NCBI RefSeq assembly: GCF_010975035.1
Contig: NZ_JAAIUV010000008.1
Coordinates: 50,775 to 114,774, forward strand
DNA from: Neobacillus thermocopriae
GTDB lineage: Bacteria; Bacillota; Bacilli; Bacillales; Cytobacillaceae
Length of the DNA stretch: 64,000 nt
Direction of reading: 5' to 3'
The notes beneath the pieces were generated by a model, which worked only from the letters and a program-made list of their open reading frames with translations, did no database searches and was not told the origin of the DNA. Positions within the stretch are counted from its first letter, which is position 1, and each line of letters starts with the position of its first letter. The translations under genes were made by a program, and so were the position numbers. Below are positions 54,175 through 63,954 of the stretch, one piece after another.

Positions 54175-56571
54175 TTATGTCACTGGATGAATGTCCCAAA
54201 TATCCTTAGCATATTCCCTGATAGTACGGTCACTGGAGAAATAGCCAGCATGTGCGATATTAACCAGACATTTTTTTTGCCATGAAATCTGATCTTTAAA
54301 CGCTTCTCCAATTTTCCTCTGTGTTTCAGCGTAAGACGCAAAATCCTTTAAGACAAAATATTGATCATTTTCCTCCAAAAGGGAATCAAAAATCGGTTCA
54401 AACTCATTATGAACATCTGGAAAAAAGCCATTTACCAGCTGGTCAACAATTTGTTGAATACGACTGTCATGATGATAGTACTCATCTGAGTCATATCCTC
54501 CGTGACGATAATAATGTAAAACTTCTTCAGCGGTCAGCCCAAAAATAAAAATATTTTCATCTCCAACCCGCTCATGAATTTCAATATTTGCCCCGTCTAA
54601 TGTCCCAATTGTTAAAGCTCCATTAATCATGAATTTCATATTCCCAGTACCAGAAGCTTCTTTACTTGCAGTAGAAATTTGTTCACTAACATCGGCAGCT
54701 GTAAAAATTTTCTCTGCTAAAGAAACTCGGTAATTTTCTAAGAAAATGACCTTCATTTGATCTCCAACTCTAGGATCATTATTAACTTTATCAGCAACGG
54801 TATTAATTAACTTAATAATTTTTTTAGCATAATAATACCCTGGTGATGCTTTTGCTCCAAAAATAAAGACTCTCGGTATCATCCTGAAGCTTGAATCTTC
54901 TAATATGCGATTATAAAGATGCAATATATGGAGTACATTCAATAGTTGCCGTTTATATGCATGAAGCCGCTTGACCTGTACATCAAAAATTGCCTGTGGA
55001 TCAACCGTAATGCCGTTTTGTTTATAAATAATGTCAGCAAGCATTTCTTTATTTGCTCTTTTTATTTTTCCAAGCTCCTTTAATAAAGAACGATCCTCTT
55101 GATATTTAAGCAAGTTAATCAACTCATGCGGGGCACTTGTCCAACTATTTCCAATTCGTTCGGAAATTAGTGTGGATAATTTCGGATTTGCCTTTAATAA
55201 CCAGCGGCGGTGAGCAATTCCATTGGTCTTATTATTAAATTTATCTGGAAACAGTTGATAAAATGGTTGCATTTCCCGTTCCTTTAAAATCTCCGTGTGT
55301 AGTCTTGCCACACCATTTACACTAAAGCTACCTACAATAGCTAAATGCGCCATTTTCACATAACCATCTGCTATAATAGAAAGCTTTGCTATTCTATCCC
55401 AATCCCCAGGAGTCTCTTCCCATAGTTCCCTACAAAAACGTTCATTGATTTCATTGACAATCATATAAATACGTGGCAAAAGTGGCTGAAAAATATGAAT
55501 TGGCCATTTTTCCAATGCCTCTGATAAAGTGGTATGGTTTGTATAGGAGATTGTATTTTTAGTAATATGCCATGCTTCATCCCAACCAAAACCTTCTTCA
55601 TCAATTAAAATTCTCATTAACTCTGGAATGGCTAAAACAGGGTGAGTATCATTAATATGAATACAAATTTGTTGATGCAGCTCATTCAAACTACCATGTT
55701 GCTTTTTATAGGACCGAATAATGGATTGAAGGCTTGCCGATACTAGAAAGTATTGCTGCTTTAACCTCAAGATCTTCCCTTCATCATGGGTATCATCCGG
55801 GTAAAGAAATTCAGAAATTGCCTCGGTTCTCCGCTTATATTGTAAAATATCCTTATTTATTGGGAATTGAGCAGGTTCAGCATTCCATAATCTGAGTGTA
55901 TTCACTGTTTTACAATGATACCCTACGACCGGAACATCATACGGAACGGCTGTAACCGTTTCGGTATGTAAATGATGAAAAACAAGTCGTCCATTTTCCA
56001 TTTTCGCTTCTACTTTTCCCCAAAATGGAATTTGAACCGCTAAATCTGCTTTACGTATTTCCCAAACATTTCCACTTCTTAGCCACTGTTCTGGTAGCTC
56101 AACTTGGTATCCATTGACAATTTTTTGTTCAAATAATCCATGCTTATAACGGATTCCATGCCCATGCCCTGGAAGATTCAATGAGGCAAGGGAGTCCAAA
56201 AAGCAGGCAGCTAGCCTGCCCAGGCCACCATTTCCCAAGCCTGCATCTGGTTCTATTTCCTCGAGTTCTTCGAGAACAATTCCCAGTTCTTCTAACCCTT
56301 TTTCTACTAATCCTTCAACACCAAGGTTAATCAAATTTTGCCGAAGAAGCTTTCCTAATAAGTATTCAATAGATAAATAAAAAACCTGTTTTCCCTTTAC
56401 AGCCAAATATTTTTCATTCGTCTTTATCCAATCATTGCTGACATATTCACGAATCATCAATCCAAGTGTTTCATAATGATCTCTGGAAGTACTCTCCGAA
56501 AAGCTTTTACCGCACAGCATTTCAACTCGTTTTTTAAAGTTTTCTTTAAAGGATTCTTTATTAGAAAACAT
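54175..56571 (-). CDS. glgP: Glycogen phosphorylase
   Basis: 798-aa PLP enzyme that releases glucose-1-phosphate from glycogen. GNGGLGRLAACFLDSLASL near 110, the phosphate site RVSLAEKI, and the PLP lysine in EASGTGNMKFMINGALTIG near 640. Start: ATG at 56571 with AAGGAG eight bases upstream; it overlaps glgA by 11 bases. Last gene of the operon. Length is normal for bacterial GlgP. Confidence 0.96.
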   Translation of the reverse strand: MFSNKESFKENFKKRVEMLCGKSFSESTSRDHYETLGLMIREYVSNDWIKTNEKYLAVKGKQVFYLSIEYLLGKLLRQNLINLGVEGLVEKGLEELGIVLEELEEIEPDAGLGNGGLGRLAACFLDSLASLNLPGHGHGIRYKHGLFEQKIVNGYQVELPEQWLRSGNVWEIRKADLAVQIPFWGKVEAKMENGRLVFHHLHTETVTAVPYDVPVVGYHCKTVNTLRLWNAEPAQFPINKDILQYKRRTEAISEFLYPDDTHDEGKILRLKQQYFLVSASLQSIIRSYKKQHGSLNELHQQICIHINDTHPVLAIPELMRILIDEEGFGWDEAWHITKNTISYTNHTTLSEALEKWPIHIFQPLLPRIYMIVNEINERFCRELWEETPGDWDRIAKLSIIADGYVKMAHLAIVGSFSVNGVARLHTEILKEREMQPFYQLFPDKFNNKTNGIAHRRWLLKANPKLSTLISERIGNSWTSAPHELINLLKYQEDRSLLKELGKIKRANKEMLADIIYKQNGITVDPQAIFDVQVKRLHAYKRQLLNVLHILHLYNRILEDSSFRMIPRVFIFGAKASPGYYYAKKIIKLINTVADKVNNDPRVGDQMKVIFLENYRVSLAEKIFTAADVSEQISTASKEASGTGNMKFMINGALTIGTLDGANIEIHERVGDENIFIFGLTAEEVLHYYRHGGYDSDEYYHHDSRIQQIVDQLVNGFFPDVHNEFEPIFDSLLEENDQYFVLKDFASYAETQRKIGEAFKDQISWQKKCLVNIAHAGYFSSDRTIREYAKDIWDIHPVT

Positions 56572-58012
56572 GGGTTTCACTCCTTGCAATCACTTCGGAA
56601 TATAGCTGGTTGTAATAAAAAGCCGATTGAGCCCAGCTGTAGTCCTTTTCCATAGCCTGCTTTACAATTAATCCCCATGTTTTTTTGTTATGATAAAAGC
56701 TCAATGCTCTCCGAATTGTGTATAGCATATCGTGAGCATTGAAATGCTTAAATGAGAATCCATTTCCTTCTTTGGTAAATTCATTCCAACTCTTAACGGT
56801 ATCATTTAGTCCCCCTGTTTCTCGGACAATTGGGATCGCCCCATATTTCATAGCGATAAGTTGTCCTAAGCCACAAGGTTCAAATAATGATGGCATTAAA
56901 AATAAATCAGCTGCAGCATATAATTTATGAGCCAATTCTTCATTAAACCCAGTATAGACCCTTAATTTTTCCGGATAAATCCTTGCTGCCTGTCTTAGGT
57001 ATTCCTCATATTCATAATCCCCTGCACCAAGGAAAATGAGCTGAATATCCTCCTGTAAAATCTCCCGGAAGACACATTTAATGAGATCAATCCCTTTTTG
57101 CCTAGTAAGCCTTGAAATCATTACCATTAACGGAGTAGAAGCGGATTGTTTTAAACCGAATTGCTTTTGAATCTCCCTTTTATTAGCTGCTTTTTTCCCA
57201 ATATTATGAATAGAATAATTTTGAAAAATAAATGGATCTTTGGATGGATCGTAAAAATCATCATCAATTCCATTTAAGATCCCCACAAGATCCTCATTCC
57301 TGGCCCTAAGAAGTCCATCCAATTTCTCTCCAAACTCAGGTGTCTGAATTTCCTGCTTATAGGTTGGGCTCACAATTGTAATTTTATCAGCGGCAACAAG
57401 CGCCCCTTTCATAAAATTCACATTTCCGAAAAACTCCAAATGTCCCGGATGAAAATAACTTTCATCAAGCCCCAATAAATCCTTTAATACCTCTCTCGGG
57501 AAAATGCCTTGGAATTGAAGATTATGAATGGTAAATATAGTACGGATGGATCCATAACCCGTTCTTCGGTAATAATCCGCTCGCAGCAAATAAGGAATCA
57601 TTGCTGTATGCCAATCATGACAATGGAGAATATTCGGAAAATAATCTAGCTCTTTTAGTGTTTCAAGAACAGCTCGACTAAAAAAGGCAAACCTTTCTCC
57701 ATCATCAAAATAGCCATACAACCCTTCCCGTTTGAAATAATATTCATTATCAACAAAATAATACGTTATTCCCTGGTGGATAAGTTCTTCGATCCCACAA
57801 TATTGTTTTCTCCAGCCAACATCGACTGTGAATTCTTTAATTTTTTTCATTTTCTTTTTATATTGATCAGCAATCGTACCATATTTGGGAAGGATTACCC
57901 TAACATCTGTACCGAGACTTTTTAATTCCTTTGGTAGAGAACCAGCAACATCTGCCAGTCCGCCTGATTTGGCAAATGGTCCACATTCTGAAACAGCAAA
58001 TAATACTTTCAC
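56561..58012 (-). CDS. glgA: Glycogen synthase (ADP-glucose)
   Basis: 483-aa GT5 glycosyltransferase that extends glycogen with ADP-glucose. KSGGLADV at 15-22 binds the nucleotide sugar; HDWHTAMIPY near 160, and the C-terminal SRLTRQKG and PSLFEPCGLGQLIAMKYG with the catalytic Glu. Start overlaps the glgD stop by four bases; end overlaps glgP. Normal length. Confidence 0.97.
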   Translation of the reverse strand: MKVLFAVSECGPFAKSGGLADVAGSLPKELKSLGTDVRVILPKYGTIADQYKKKMKKIKEFTVDVGWRKQYCGIEELIHQGITYYFVDNEYYFKREGLYGYFDDGERFAFFSRAVLETLKELDYFPNILHCHDWHTAMIPYLLRADYYRRTGYGSIRTIFTIHNLQFQGIFPREVLKDLLGLDESYFHPGHLEFFGNVNFMKGALVAADKITIVSPTYKQEIQTPEFGEKLDGLLRARNEDLVGILNGIDDDFYDPSKDPFIFQNYSIHNIGKKAANKREIQKQFGLKQSASTPLMVMISRLTRQKGIDLIKCVFREILQEDIQLIFLGAGDYEYEEYLRQAARIYPEKLRVYTGFNEELAHKLYAAADLFLMPSLFEPCGLGQLIAMKYGAIPIVRETGGLNDTVKSWNEFTKEGNGFSFKHFNAHDMLYTIRRALSFYHNKKTWGLIVKQAMEKDYSWAQSAFYYNQLYSEVIARSETHVF

Positions 58013-59040
58013 GAATTCATCAACGCTCCTTGCTTTGTTCCTTTTCGAATAACAAAAGGTGATTGAGCTGTTCCCGTAATTTGGGCCCCCGCTTCAATTT
58101 TTACATCTTTATCCAATATTACTGAATCTAAATAGCAACCATCTTCAATTTGGCATTTTTGCATAATAATACTATTTTTAACGACAGCCCCTTTGCCAAT
58201 TTTCACACCGCGTGAAATAATACTATTTTCCACTGTTCCGCTAATCAAACAGCCATTTGCAATCATTGCATTTTTTACCGATGATCCCTTTTCATACTTA
58301 GTAGGAGGCTCATCTTTCACTTTCGTTAAGATAGGCCGCTCTTTGAGGAAAAGCTCCTTCCAAACCTCTGGCTTTAATAGTTTCATACTTGTGGAATAAT
58401 AGTTCTCGATGGAGTTAATCATTTCTGCATACCCTTCATAGGTATAGTGGCAAACCGTATAATCATGATGGATATCATTTGTCACATCCTTCATGCATGT
58501 ATAACCGGTCTCATGCCGTGTTTCTATTAATTTAATCAACAATGATGTTTTAATTAAAAACATTTCCAGGGACTTTCCATTCTTCTGACGTATTTCCGTA
58601 ATATCACAACCAGAATGAATGTGCCATTCTAAAATGGGCCTAAGATCCATATTGGCAACGGTATAACAATTAGAGATGAATGCATATTCCTGAGTACTGC
58701 GGTAAAAATAATCCAAATTGGCAGCAAACAGGTCAAAGGCCCCTATACGATTACGATTGCTTTCCAAAACAGGAGATGGAAAGAAAAACAAACCATCACG
58801 TTTTCTGTTTAAATCCCAATTTTTCCCTGAACCTAAATGATCCATTAATGATCGGTATTGCATTTTTGGAAAAATAGCGACACTGCGGATACCTGTGTTC
58901 ACCATATTGGATAATACAAAGTCAATAATCCGATACCTTCCAGCAAAAGGAAGTGCCGCCTGTGAACGGTGTATAATTAAATCTTCCAATTCCTCGTGAT
59001 AGGTTGTCGCATCAATAATACCTAATAGCTTTTTCTTCAT
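58009..59040 (-). CDS. glgD: GlgD, regulatory subunit of ADP-glucose pyrophosphorylase
   Basis: 343-aa nucleotidyltransferase-like protein with a C-terminal left-handed beta-helix (NAMIANGCLISGTVENSIISRG). The N-terminal dinucleotide motif of active GlgC (GGKGSRL) is replaced by DATTYHEELEDL, so it is not expected to be catalytic; GlgD partners GlgC in Bacillaceae. CFG: it overlaps glgA and lies 58 bases after the glgC frame. Important because glgC here carries a stop codon. Confidence 0.94.
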   Translation of the reverse strand: MKKKLLGIIDATTYHEELEDLIIHRSQAALPFAGRYRIIDFVLSNMVNTGIRSVAIFPKMQYRSLMDHLGSGKNWDLNRKRDGLFFFPSPVLESNRNRIGAFDLFAANLDYFYRSTQEYAFISNCYTVANMDLRPILEWHIHSGCDITEIRQKNGKSLEMFLIKTSLLIKLIETRHETGYTCMKDVTNDIHHDYTVCHYTYEGYAEMINSIENYYSTSMKLLKPEVWKELFLKERPILTKVKDEPPTKYEKGSSVKNAMIANGCLISGTVENSIISRGVKIGKGAVVKNSIIMQKCQIEDGCYLDSVILDKDVKIEAGAQITGTAQSPFVIRKGTKQGALMNS

Positions 59041-59098
59041 TCCAAAGTCCCCCCATAAAACGTTTTTAACAACAAAGCATCATTGTAGATTGTTCTGA

Positions 59099-60241
59099 CT
59101 AAGCAGTATAAAGCGTATTTATCATCTCTTTTGTCACTAAAATGATTTCATCATCAAATGAGCGAATCACCGTCCCATCAGGAATATAAACATCACATGG
59201 AACAATAGCTTTTTCTATAAAACAATTCTCACCTATGACAGCGTCTGGCATGATTACCGACTCTTTTACAATCGATTCTCTCCCTACTGTCACACCTTGG
59301 AATAAGACAGACCTTTCAATATTGCCCTCAATGGTACAACCTTCATTGATGAGCGATTCCTTCACAATGGCATTAGGTGATATATATTGCGGTGGCTGAT
59401 TCGGATTAACCGAATAAACTCTCCATTTATGATCAAATAAATCTAATTCGCAATCTTCCTTTAGCAAATCCATATTAGCTTCCCACAAGCTTTGAACAGT
59501 ACCTACGTCTTTCCAATATCCTTTAAACGGATAAGCATATAATTTCCTCTTTTCATCAAGTAGTAATGGAATGACATCTTTTCCAAAATCATGACTGGAA
59601 TCCGGATTTCTTGCATCCATTTCCAAATATTCCTTAAGTATATTCCAATTAAAAATATAGATGCCCATGGAAGCCAAATTATTTTTTGGTTGGCTCGGTT
59701 TTTCCTCGAATTCTGTAATTCTCATTTCCTCATTGGTGTTCATAATTCCAAAGCGACTTGCTTCAGCCCATGGGACTTCAATTAAGGAAATGGTGACATC
59801 TGCTCATTTTTCAATATGGTATTCAAGCATTTTCTCGTAATTCATTTTATAAATGTGATCACCAGAAAGGATAAGAACATAATCAGGCTGATACTGTTTG
59901 AGATAATTTAAGTTTTGGTAAACGGCACTGGCTGTACCTGTATACCACTTCACTTCTGTTGATTCACTATACGGAGGTAATACCGTAACTCCACCATCTT
60001 TACGGTCTAAATCCCAAGCACTACCGATACCAATATAGGAATTGAGCAAAAGCGGTTGATATTGGGTAAGGACCCCTACAGTATCAATGCCTGAATTGGC
60101 ACAATTGCTCAAAGTAAAATCAATAATTCTATACTTACCGCCAAATGGAACAGCAGGTTTGGCAAGGTCATTTGTCAAAGCATTAAGCCTGCTCCCTTTT
60201 CCTCCTGCCAACAGCATGGCGACGCACTTTTTCTTTCCCAT
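59099..60241 (-). pseudogene. glgC: glgC, glucose-1-phosphate adenylyltransferase with in-frame TGA
   Basis: The frame reads [18 protein letters not shown] and is intact to HIEK at residue 145. Codon 146 is TGA (59804-59806, minus), after which the same frame continues [19 protein letters not shown] and on through [18 protein letters not shown] to a natural stop at 59099. With the TGA read as an amino acid the protein would be 380 aa, the normal GlgC length. B. subtilis has Lys at this point as I recall. The catalytic N-terminal motif, DxD region and hexapeptide C-terminus are all present. Downstream ATG at 59743 has no good ribosome site. A nonsense mutation or a sequencing error fits best. 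Confidence 0.9.
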
Positions 60242-62132
60242 TGCTTTTTCTCTCCTTTCTTTTTTTAACAGGTCTTAATATTTGAAACCCATACGGGGCT
60301 ATAGCAAGATTGATAGAATAGGGCTTACCATGGTATGGCTCCTCTGATGCTTTGAGTACTTTTTTATTGACTACCCCAGAGCCACCATATTCCTCTAAAT
60401 CATTGGTAAATATCTCCCGGTATTCCCCTGCTTTAGGTACACCAATTTTATATTCTGGATAGGATAAACCGGTAAAATTACAAACGATGACTAACATATC
60501 CTCTTCTTTTTTACCTTTACGAATAAAAGAAAAGATAGACTGGTCTTTATTATCCACATCAATCCATTCAAAGCCATCCTGTAAATGATCCAGCTCATAA
60601 AGGGCTTTAGAACGCTTATAAACCTTCGTTAATACTTTCACATAGGAATTTAGTTTTTCGTGCATTTCATAATCAAGAAGGTGCCAATCCATCTGTTCTT
60701 TATCCTTCCATTCGGAAAACATTCCTAATTCAAAACCCATAAACAATAATTTTTTTCCCGGGTGGGTAAACATATAACCTAGCAATAGCCTTAGCTGAGC
60801 AAATTTCTCCCAATAATCCCCCGGCATCTTATTTAACAATGACTTTTTACCATGAACGACTTCGTCATGTGAAAACGGGAGCATGAAGTTTTCGGAGAAA
60901 GCATATAACAGTGAAAAAGTAACTTTTGAATGAACGTGAGACCTGGCAAATGGCGGGGTTTCCATGTACTCTAGTATGTCGTTCATCCATCCCATATTCC
61001 ATTTATAATCGAAGCCAAGGCCACCATATTGGACAGGTGTTGTTACATTGCGGAAATCCGTAGAATCTTCACCAATCATTAAAAAATGAGGGTTTACATC
61101 ATGAACTACCTGATTTAATTTCCTTAAGAAATGAATACCATAAGGGTTTTCAGATTTTTCTCCTAACGCATTGGGCCAATAGATGATATTGGCAACAGCA
61201 TCCATTCTAAATCCATCAATGTGGAAATATTCCATCCAAAAAAGGGCATTTGAGATTAGAAAGCTTTGAACTTCTCCTCTTCCCAAATCAAAATTGGCTG
61301 TCCCCCAAATCACATTTTCCCGATCATGCTCACTCTGATAAGAATAAAGATGTGTACCATCAAACCGATAAAGACCATGAGCATCCTTACAATAGTGACC
61401 TGGAACCCAATCCAATATAACTCCTATTCCATTTTGATGGCATTGATCAACAAAGTAACAAAAATCATTTGGAGTCCCATATCTTGAGGTAGCTGCAAAA
61501 TATCCAGTTCCTTGATAACCCCAAGAGATATCAAGTGGGTGTTCAACTAGTGGAAGGATTTCTATATGTGTAAAACCATGCTCCACTACATAAGGGATTA
61601 ATTCATCAGCAAGTTCTTTATAGGTTAGAAAATCACCATTCTTGTGTTTCTTCCATGATCCTAAATGAACTTCGTAAATGACAGAGGGCTCAGACAAAAA
61701 GTTTTTCCCTGCTTTTCGATTCATCCACTCAGCATCTTGCCATTCATAATCACCAAGTGAATATACAATCGAAGCTGTATTTGGCCTTTTTTCAGCATAG
61801 AATGCATACGGATCAGCTTTTAAAAATCTTTCTCCATTCTGTGTAAAGATTTCAAACTTATATCGATTTCCTTCTAGGTTTTGGTTGACAACTATCACCC
61901 AAACTCCTTCGTCATTCACCTTTTGTAATTCATATCCTTCACCATTCCAGTTATTGAAATCCCCGACGAGCCTCACCTGGCAGGCATTCGGGGCCCATAC
62001 ACAAAATCTTGTATATACGTTATTGGAATCTTTAAAGATATGAGCACCAAAAAGCTCATGACTTTGAAAAAAATTCCCTTCATGAAACAGGTGTAACTGA
62101 TAATCTGTAGGAAATAATGTATTCACTGCCAT
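60183..62132 (-). CDS. glgB: 1,4-alpha-glucan branching enzyme
   Basis: About 649-aa GH13 enzyme making alpha-1,6 branches. N-terminal CBM48 ([16 protein letters not shown]) near 52, then the TIM barrel with nucleophile Asp in [10 protein letters not shown] near 308, acid Glu in MIGEDSTDF near 350 and [10 protein letters not shown] near 410. The C-terminal tail after [12 protein letters not shown] is very basic (about 27 residues) and overlaps glgC by 59 bases; the glgC ribosome site lies inside it. ATG at 62132 chosen by position, though TTG at 62150 is open. First gene of the operon. Confidence 0.94.
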   Translation of the reverse strand: MAVNTLFPTDYQLHLFHEGNFFQSHELFGAHIFKDSNNVYTRFCVWAPNACQVRLVGDFNNWNGEGYELQKVNDEGVWVIVVNQNLEGNRYKFEIFTQNGERFLKADPYAFYAEKRPNTASIVYSLGDYEWQDAEWMNRKAGKNFLSEPSVIYEVHLGSWKKHKNGDFLTYKELADELIPYVVEHGFTHIEILPLVEHPLDISWGYQGTGYFAATSRYGTPNDFCYFVDQCHQNGIGVILDWVPGHYCKDAHGLYRFDGTHLYSYQSEHDRENVIWGTANFDLGRGEVQSFLISNALFWMEYFHIDGFRMDAVANIIYWPNALGEKSENPYGIHFLRKLNQVVHDVNPHFLMIGEDSTDFRNVTTPVQYGGLGFDYKWNMGWMNDILEYMETPPFARSHVHSKVTFSLLYAFSENFMLPFSHDEVVHGKKSLLNKMPGDYWEKFAQLRLLLGYMFTHPGKKLLFMGFELGMFSEWKDKEQMDWHLLDYEMHEKLNSYVKVLTKVYKRSKALYELDHLQDGFEWIDVDNKDQSIFSFIRKGKKEEDMLVIVCNFTGLSYPEYKIGVPKAGEYREIFTNDLEEYGGSGVVNKKVLKASEEPYHGKPYSINLAIAPYGFQILRPVKKRKERKSNGKEKVRRHAVGRRKREQA

Positions 62133-62557
62133 GGCTCTTTCCAACTCCAATAAAAAAAATATATTTCAAAATCCAATTATAAAGGGAAATAATAAATAAT
62201 CCTCAAAAACTTTTTTCTCTTTTCTGACAATAACCGAGACATGCTACTATAAGGTGATATATTTCCTTAAAATCAGCCTAAAATCGACAAAAAATTATTC
62301 AACATCCGACAAAAATATCGAAACTTTTTGTGAAAAAATACATAAAAAATTATTCAATTTAATAAGAAATGGAAACATTTGATTTATAAAAGTCTAATAA
62401 ATGTAAGCGATTGCAATACATTTTATTAATATAATGAGGAAGAAATGATATTCTAATATAGTTATCATCTGAAGTATAAACAGAGGAGATAGATTGGATT
62501 ATTGAATGCAGAAAATGACCATATGGAAGTTCCCATTATTATTTATTTCCAATAAAA
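62133..62557. other. Control region of the glg operon
   Basis: About 425 AT-rich bases between glgB and the tRNA terminator. It has a minus-strand TATAAT at 62176-62181 but only a poorly spaced TTGAGG as -35 (62201-62206). A cre-like site is at 62401-62416. No gene was found. Confidence 0.5.
62401..62416. promoter_or_regulatory. cre-like (CcpA) site upstream of glgB
   Basis: ATGTAAGCGATTGCAA fits WTGNNARCGNWWWCAW with one mismatch (G for W). It sits about 270 bases before glgB, so direct repression would need a promoter near it. Confidence 0.45.
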
Positions 62558-62596
62558 CAAAAAAACTGATGACAAATTGTCATCAGTCTTTTTGTA
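62558..62596 (-). terminator. Terminator of the tRNA cluster
   Basis: ACTGATGACA and TGTCATCAGT arms, three-base loop, T-run on the minus strand, right after tRNA-Glu. Confidence 0.9.
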
Positions 62597-62668
62597 TGAC
62601 CCCTACGGGATTCGAACCCGTGTTACCGCCGTGAAAGGGCGGTGTCTTAACCACTTGACCAAGGGGCC
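62597..62668 (-). tRNA. tRNA-Glu (TTC)
   Basis: 72 bases; anticodon loop CTTTCAC between CCGCC and GGCGG stems. CCA not encoded. Last gene of the cluster. Confidence 0.97.
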
Positions 62669-62673
62669 TTTTC

Positions 62674-62764
62674 TGGCGGAGAAGGAGGGATTTGAACCCT
62701 CGCGCCGGTTGCCCGACCTACACCCTTAGCAGGGGCGCCTCTTCAGCCACTTGAGTACTTCTCC
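62674..62764 (-). tRNA. tRNA-Ser (GCT)
   Basis: Long variable arm; loop CTGCTAA gives anticodon GCT; acceptor GGAGAAG/CTTCTCC, CCA encoded. Confidence 0.97.
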
Positions 62765-62767
62765 ACA

Positions 62768-62842
62768 TGGCTCCGCAGGCAGGATTCGAACCTGCGACCG
62801 ATCGGTTAACAGCCGATAGCTCTACCACTGAGCTACTGCGGA
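62768..62842 (-). tRNA. tRNA-Asn (GTT)
   Basis: Acceptor TCCGCAG/CTGCGGA, loop CTGTTAA, CCA encoded. Confidence 0.97.
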
Positions 62843-62854
62843 ATAAATTTAATA

Positions 62855-62931
<77 letters not shown>

Positions 62932-62935
62932 ATAA

Positions 62936-63009
62936 TGGAGCGGGTGATGGGAATCGAACCCACAACAACAGCTTGGAAGGCTGTGGTTTTACCACTAAAC
63001 TACACCCGC
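62936..63009 (-). tRNA. tRNA-Gly (TCC)
   Basis: Acceptor GCGGGTG/CACCCGC, loop CTTCCAA, CCA encoded. Confidence 0.97.
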
Positions 63010-63026
63010 ATAACATTAACTTTGGA

Positions 63027-63103
63027 TGGGGCGATTGATGGGAATCGAACCCACGAATGCCAGAGCCACAATCTGGTGCGTTAACCACTTCGCCACAACC
63101 GCC
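63027..63103 (-). tRNA. tRNA-His (GTG)
   Basis: Loop TTGTGGC; an extra 5' G (position -1) faces C73, the histidine identity pair. CCA encoded. Confidence 0.97.
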
Positions 63104-63114
63104 ATATTATTAAA

Positions 63115-63190
63115 TGGTGGCTCAGGACGGAATCGAACCGCCGACACAAGGATTTTCAGTCCTTTGCTCTACCGACTGAGCTACTGAGCC
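63115..63190 (-). tRNA. tRNA-Phe (GAA)
   Basis: Acceptor GGCTCAG/CTGAGCC, loop CTGAAAA, CCA encoded. Confidence 0.97.
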
Positions 63191-63228
63191 GAAGTATTAA
63201 GTTCCCTAACGGGAATATTATTTTATAA

Positions 63229-63305
63229 TGGCGGTCTGGACGGGACTCGAACCCGCGACCTCCTGCGTGACAGGCAGGCATTCTAACCAGCTGAACTACC
63301 AGACC
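63229..63305 (-). tRNA. tRNA-Asp (GTC)
   Basis: Acceptor GGTCTGG/CCAGACC, loop CTGTCAC, CCA encoded. Confidence 0.97.
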
Positions 63306-63308
63306 GTA

Positions 63309-63382
<74 letters not shown>

Positions 63383-63404
63383 ATAATAGAAATTAATCAT
63401 TTTA

Positions 63405-63497
63405 TGGCGGAGGAAGAGGGATTCGAACCCCCGCGCGGCTTTCACCGCCTCTCGGTTTTCAAGACCGACCCCTTCAGCCAGACTTGGGTATTCCTCC
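63405..63497 (-). tRNA. tRNA-Ser (TGA)
   Basis: Long variable arm, loop CTTGAAA, acceptor GGAGGAA/TTCCTCC, CCA encoded. Confidence 0.97.
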
Positions 63498-63514
63498 ATA
63501 TTATTTAAAATGAA

Positions 63515-63591
63515 TGGTGGACCTTGTAGGACTCGAACCTACGACCGGACGGTTATGAGCCGTCTGCTCTAACCAGCTGAGCTAAAGGTCC
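63515..63591 (-). tRNA. tRNA-Ile2 (CAT, lysidine type)
   Basis: Anticodon loop CTCATAA, but the body GGACCTTTAGCTCAG and acceptor match the tRNA-Ile2 pattern (C34 changed to lysidine by TilS, reading AUA) as I remember it for Bacillus and E. coli, not elongator Met. Often mislabelled tRNA-Met. Confidence 0.8.
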
Positions 63592-63603
63592 ATTTATTTA
63601 TTT

Positions 63604-63680
63604 TGGTAGCGGCGGAGGGGATCGAACCCCCGACCTTACGGGTATGAACCGTACGCTCTAGCCAGCTGAGCTACGCCGCC
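63604..63680 (-). tRNA. Elongator tRNA-Met (CAT)
   Basis: Acceptor GGCGGCG with the anticodon loop TTCATAC; the body fits elongator tRNA-Met of Bacillus. CCA encoded. Confidence 0.93.
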
Positions 63681-63699
63681 AAAATTAATCTTGTTAAAT

Positions 63700-63775
63700 T
63701 GGTGGAGCCTAGCGGGATCGAACCGCTGACCTCCTGCGTGCAAAGCAGGCGCTCTCCCAGCTGAGCTAAGGCCCC
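63700..63775 (-). tRNA. tRNA-Ala (TGC)
   Basis: Loop TTTGCAC; acceptor GGGGCCT pairs with AGGCTCC with one G-T pair, CCA encoded. Confidence 0.97.
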
Positions 63776-63791
63776 AAATTCATAGTTTCAA

Positions 63792-63868
63792 TGGTCGGGA
63801 AAACAGGATTCGAACCTGCGACCCCTTGGTCCCAAACCAAGTGCTCTACCAAGCTGAGCTATTTCCCG
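63792..63868 (-). tRNA. tRNA-Pro (TGG)
   Basis: Acceptor CGGGAAA/TTTCCCG, loop TTTGGGA, CCA encoded. Confidence 0.97.
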
Positions 63869-63873
63869 AATAA

Positions 63874-63947
<74 letters not shown>

Positions 63948-63954
63948 AAATTTA

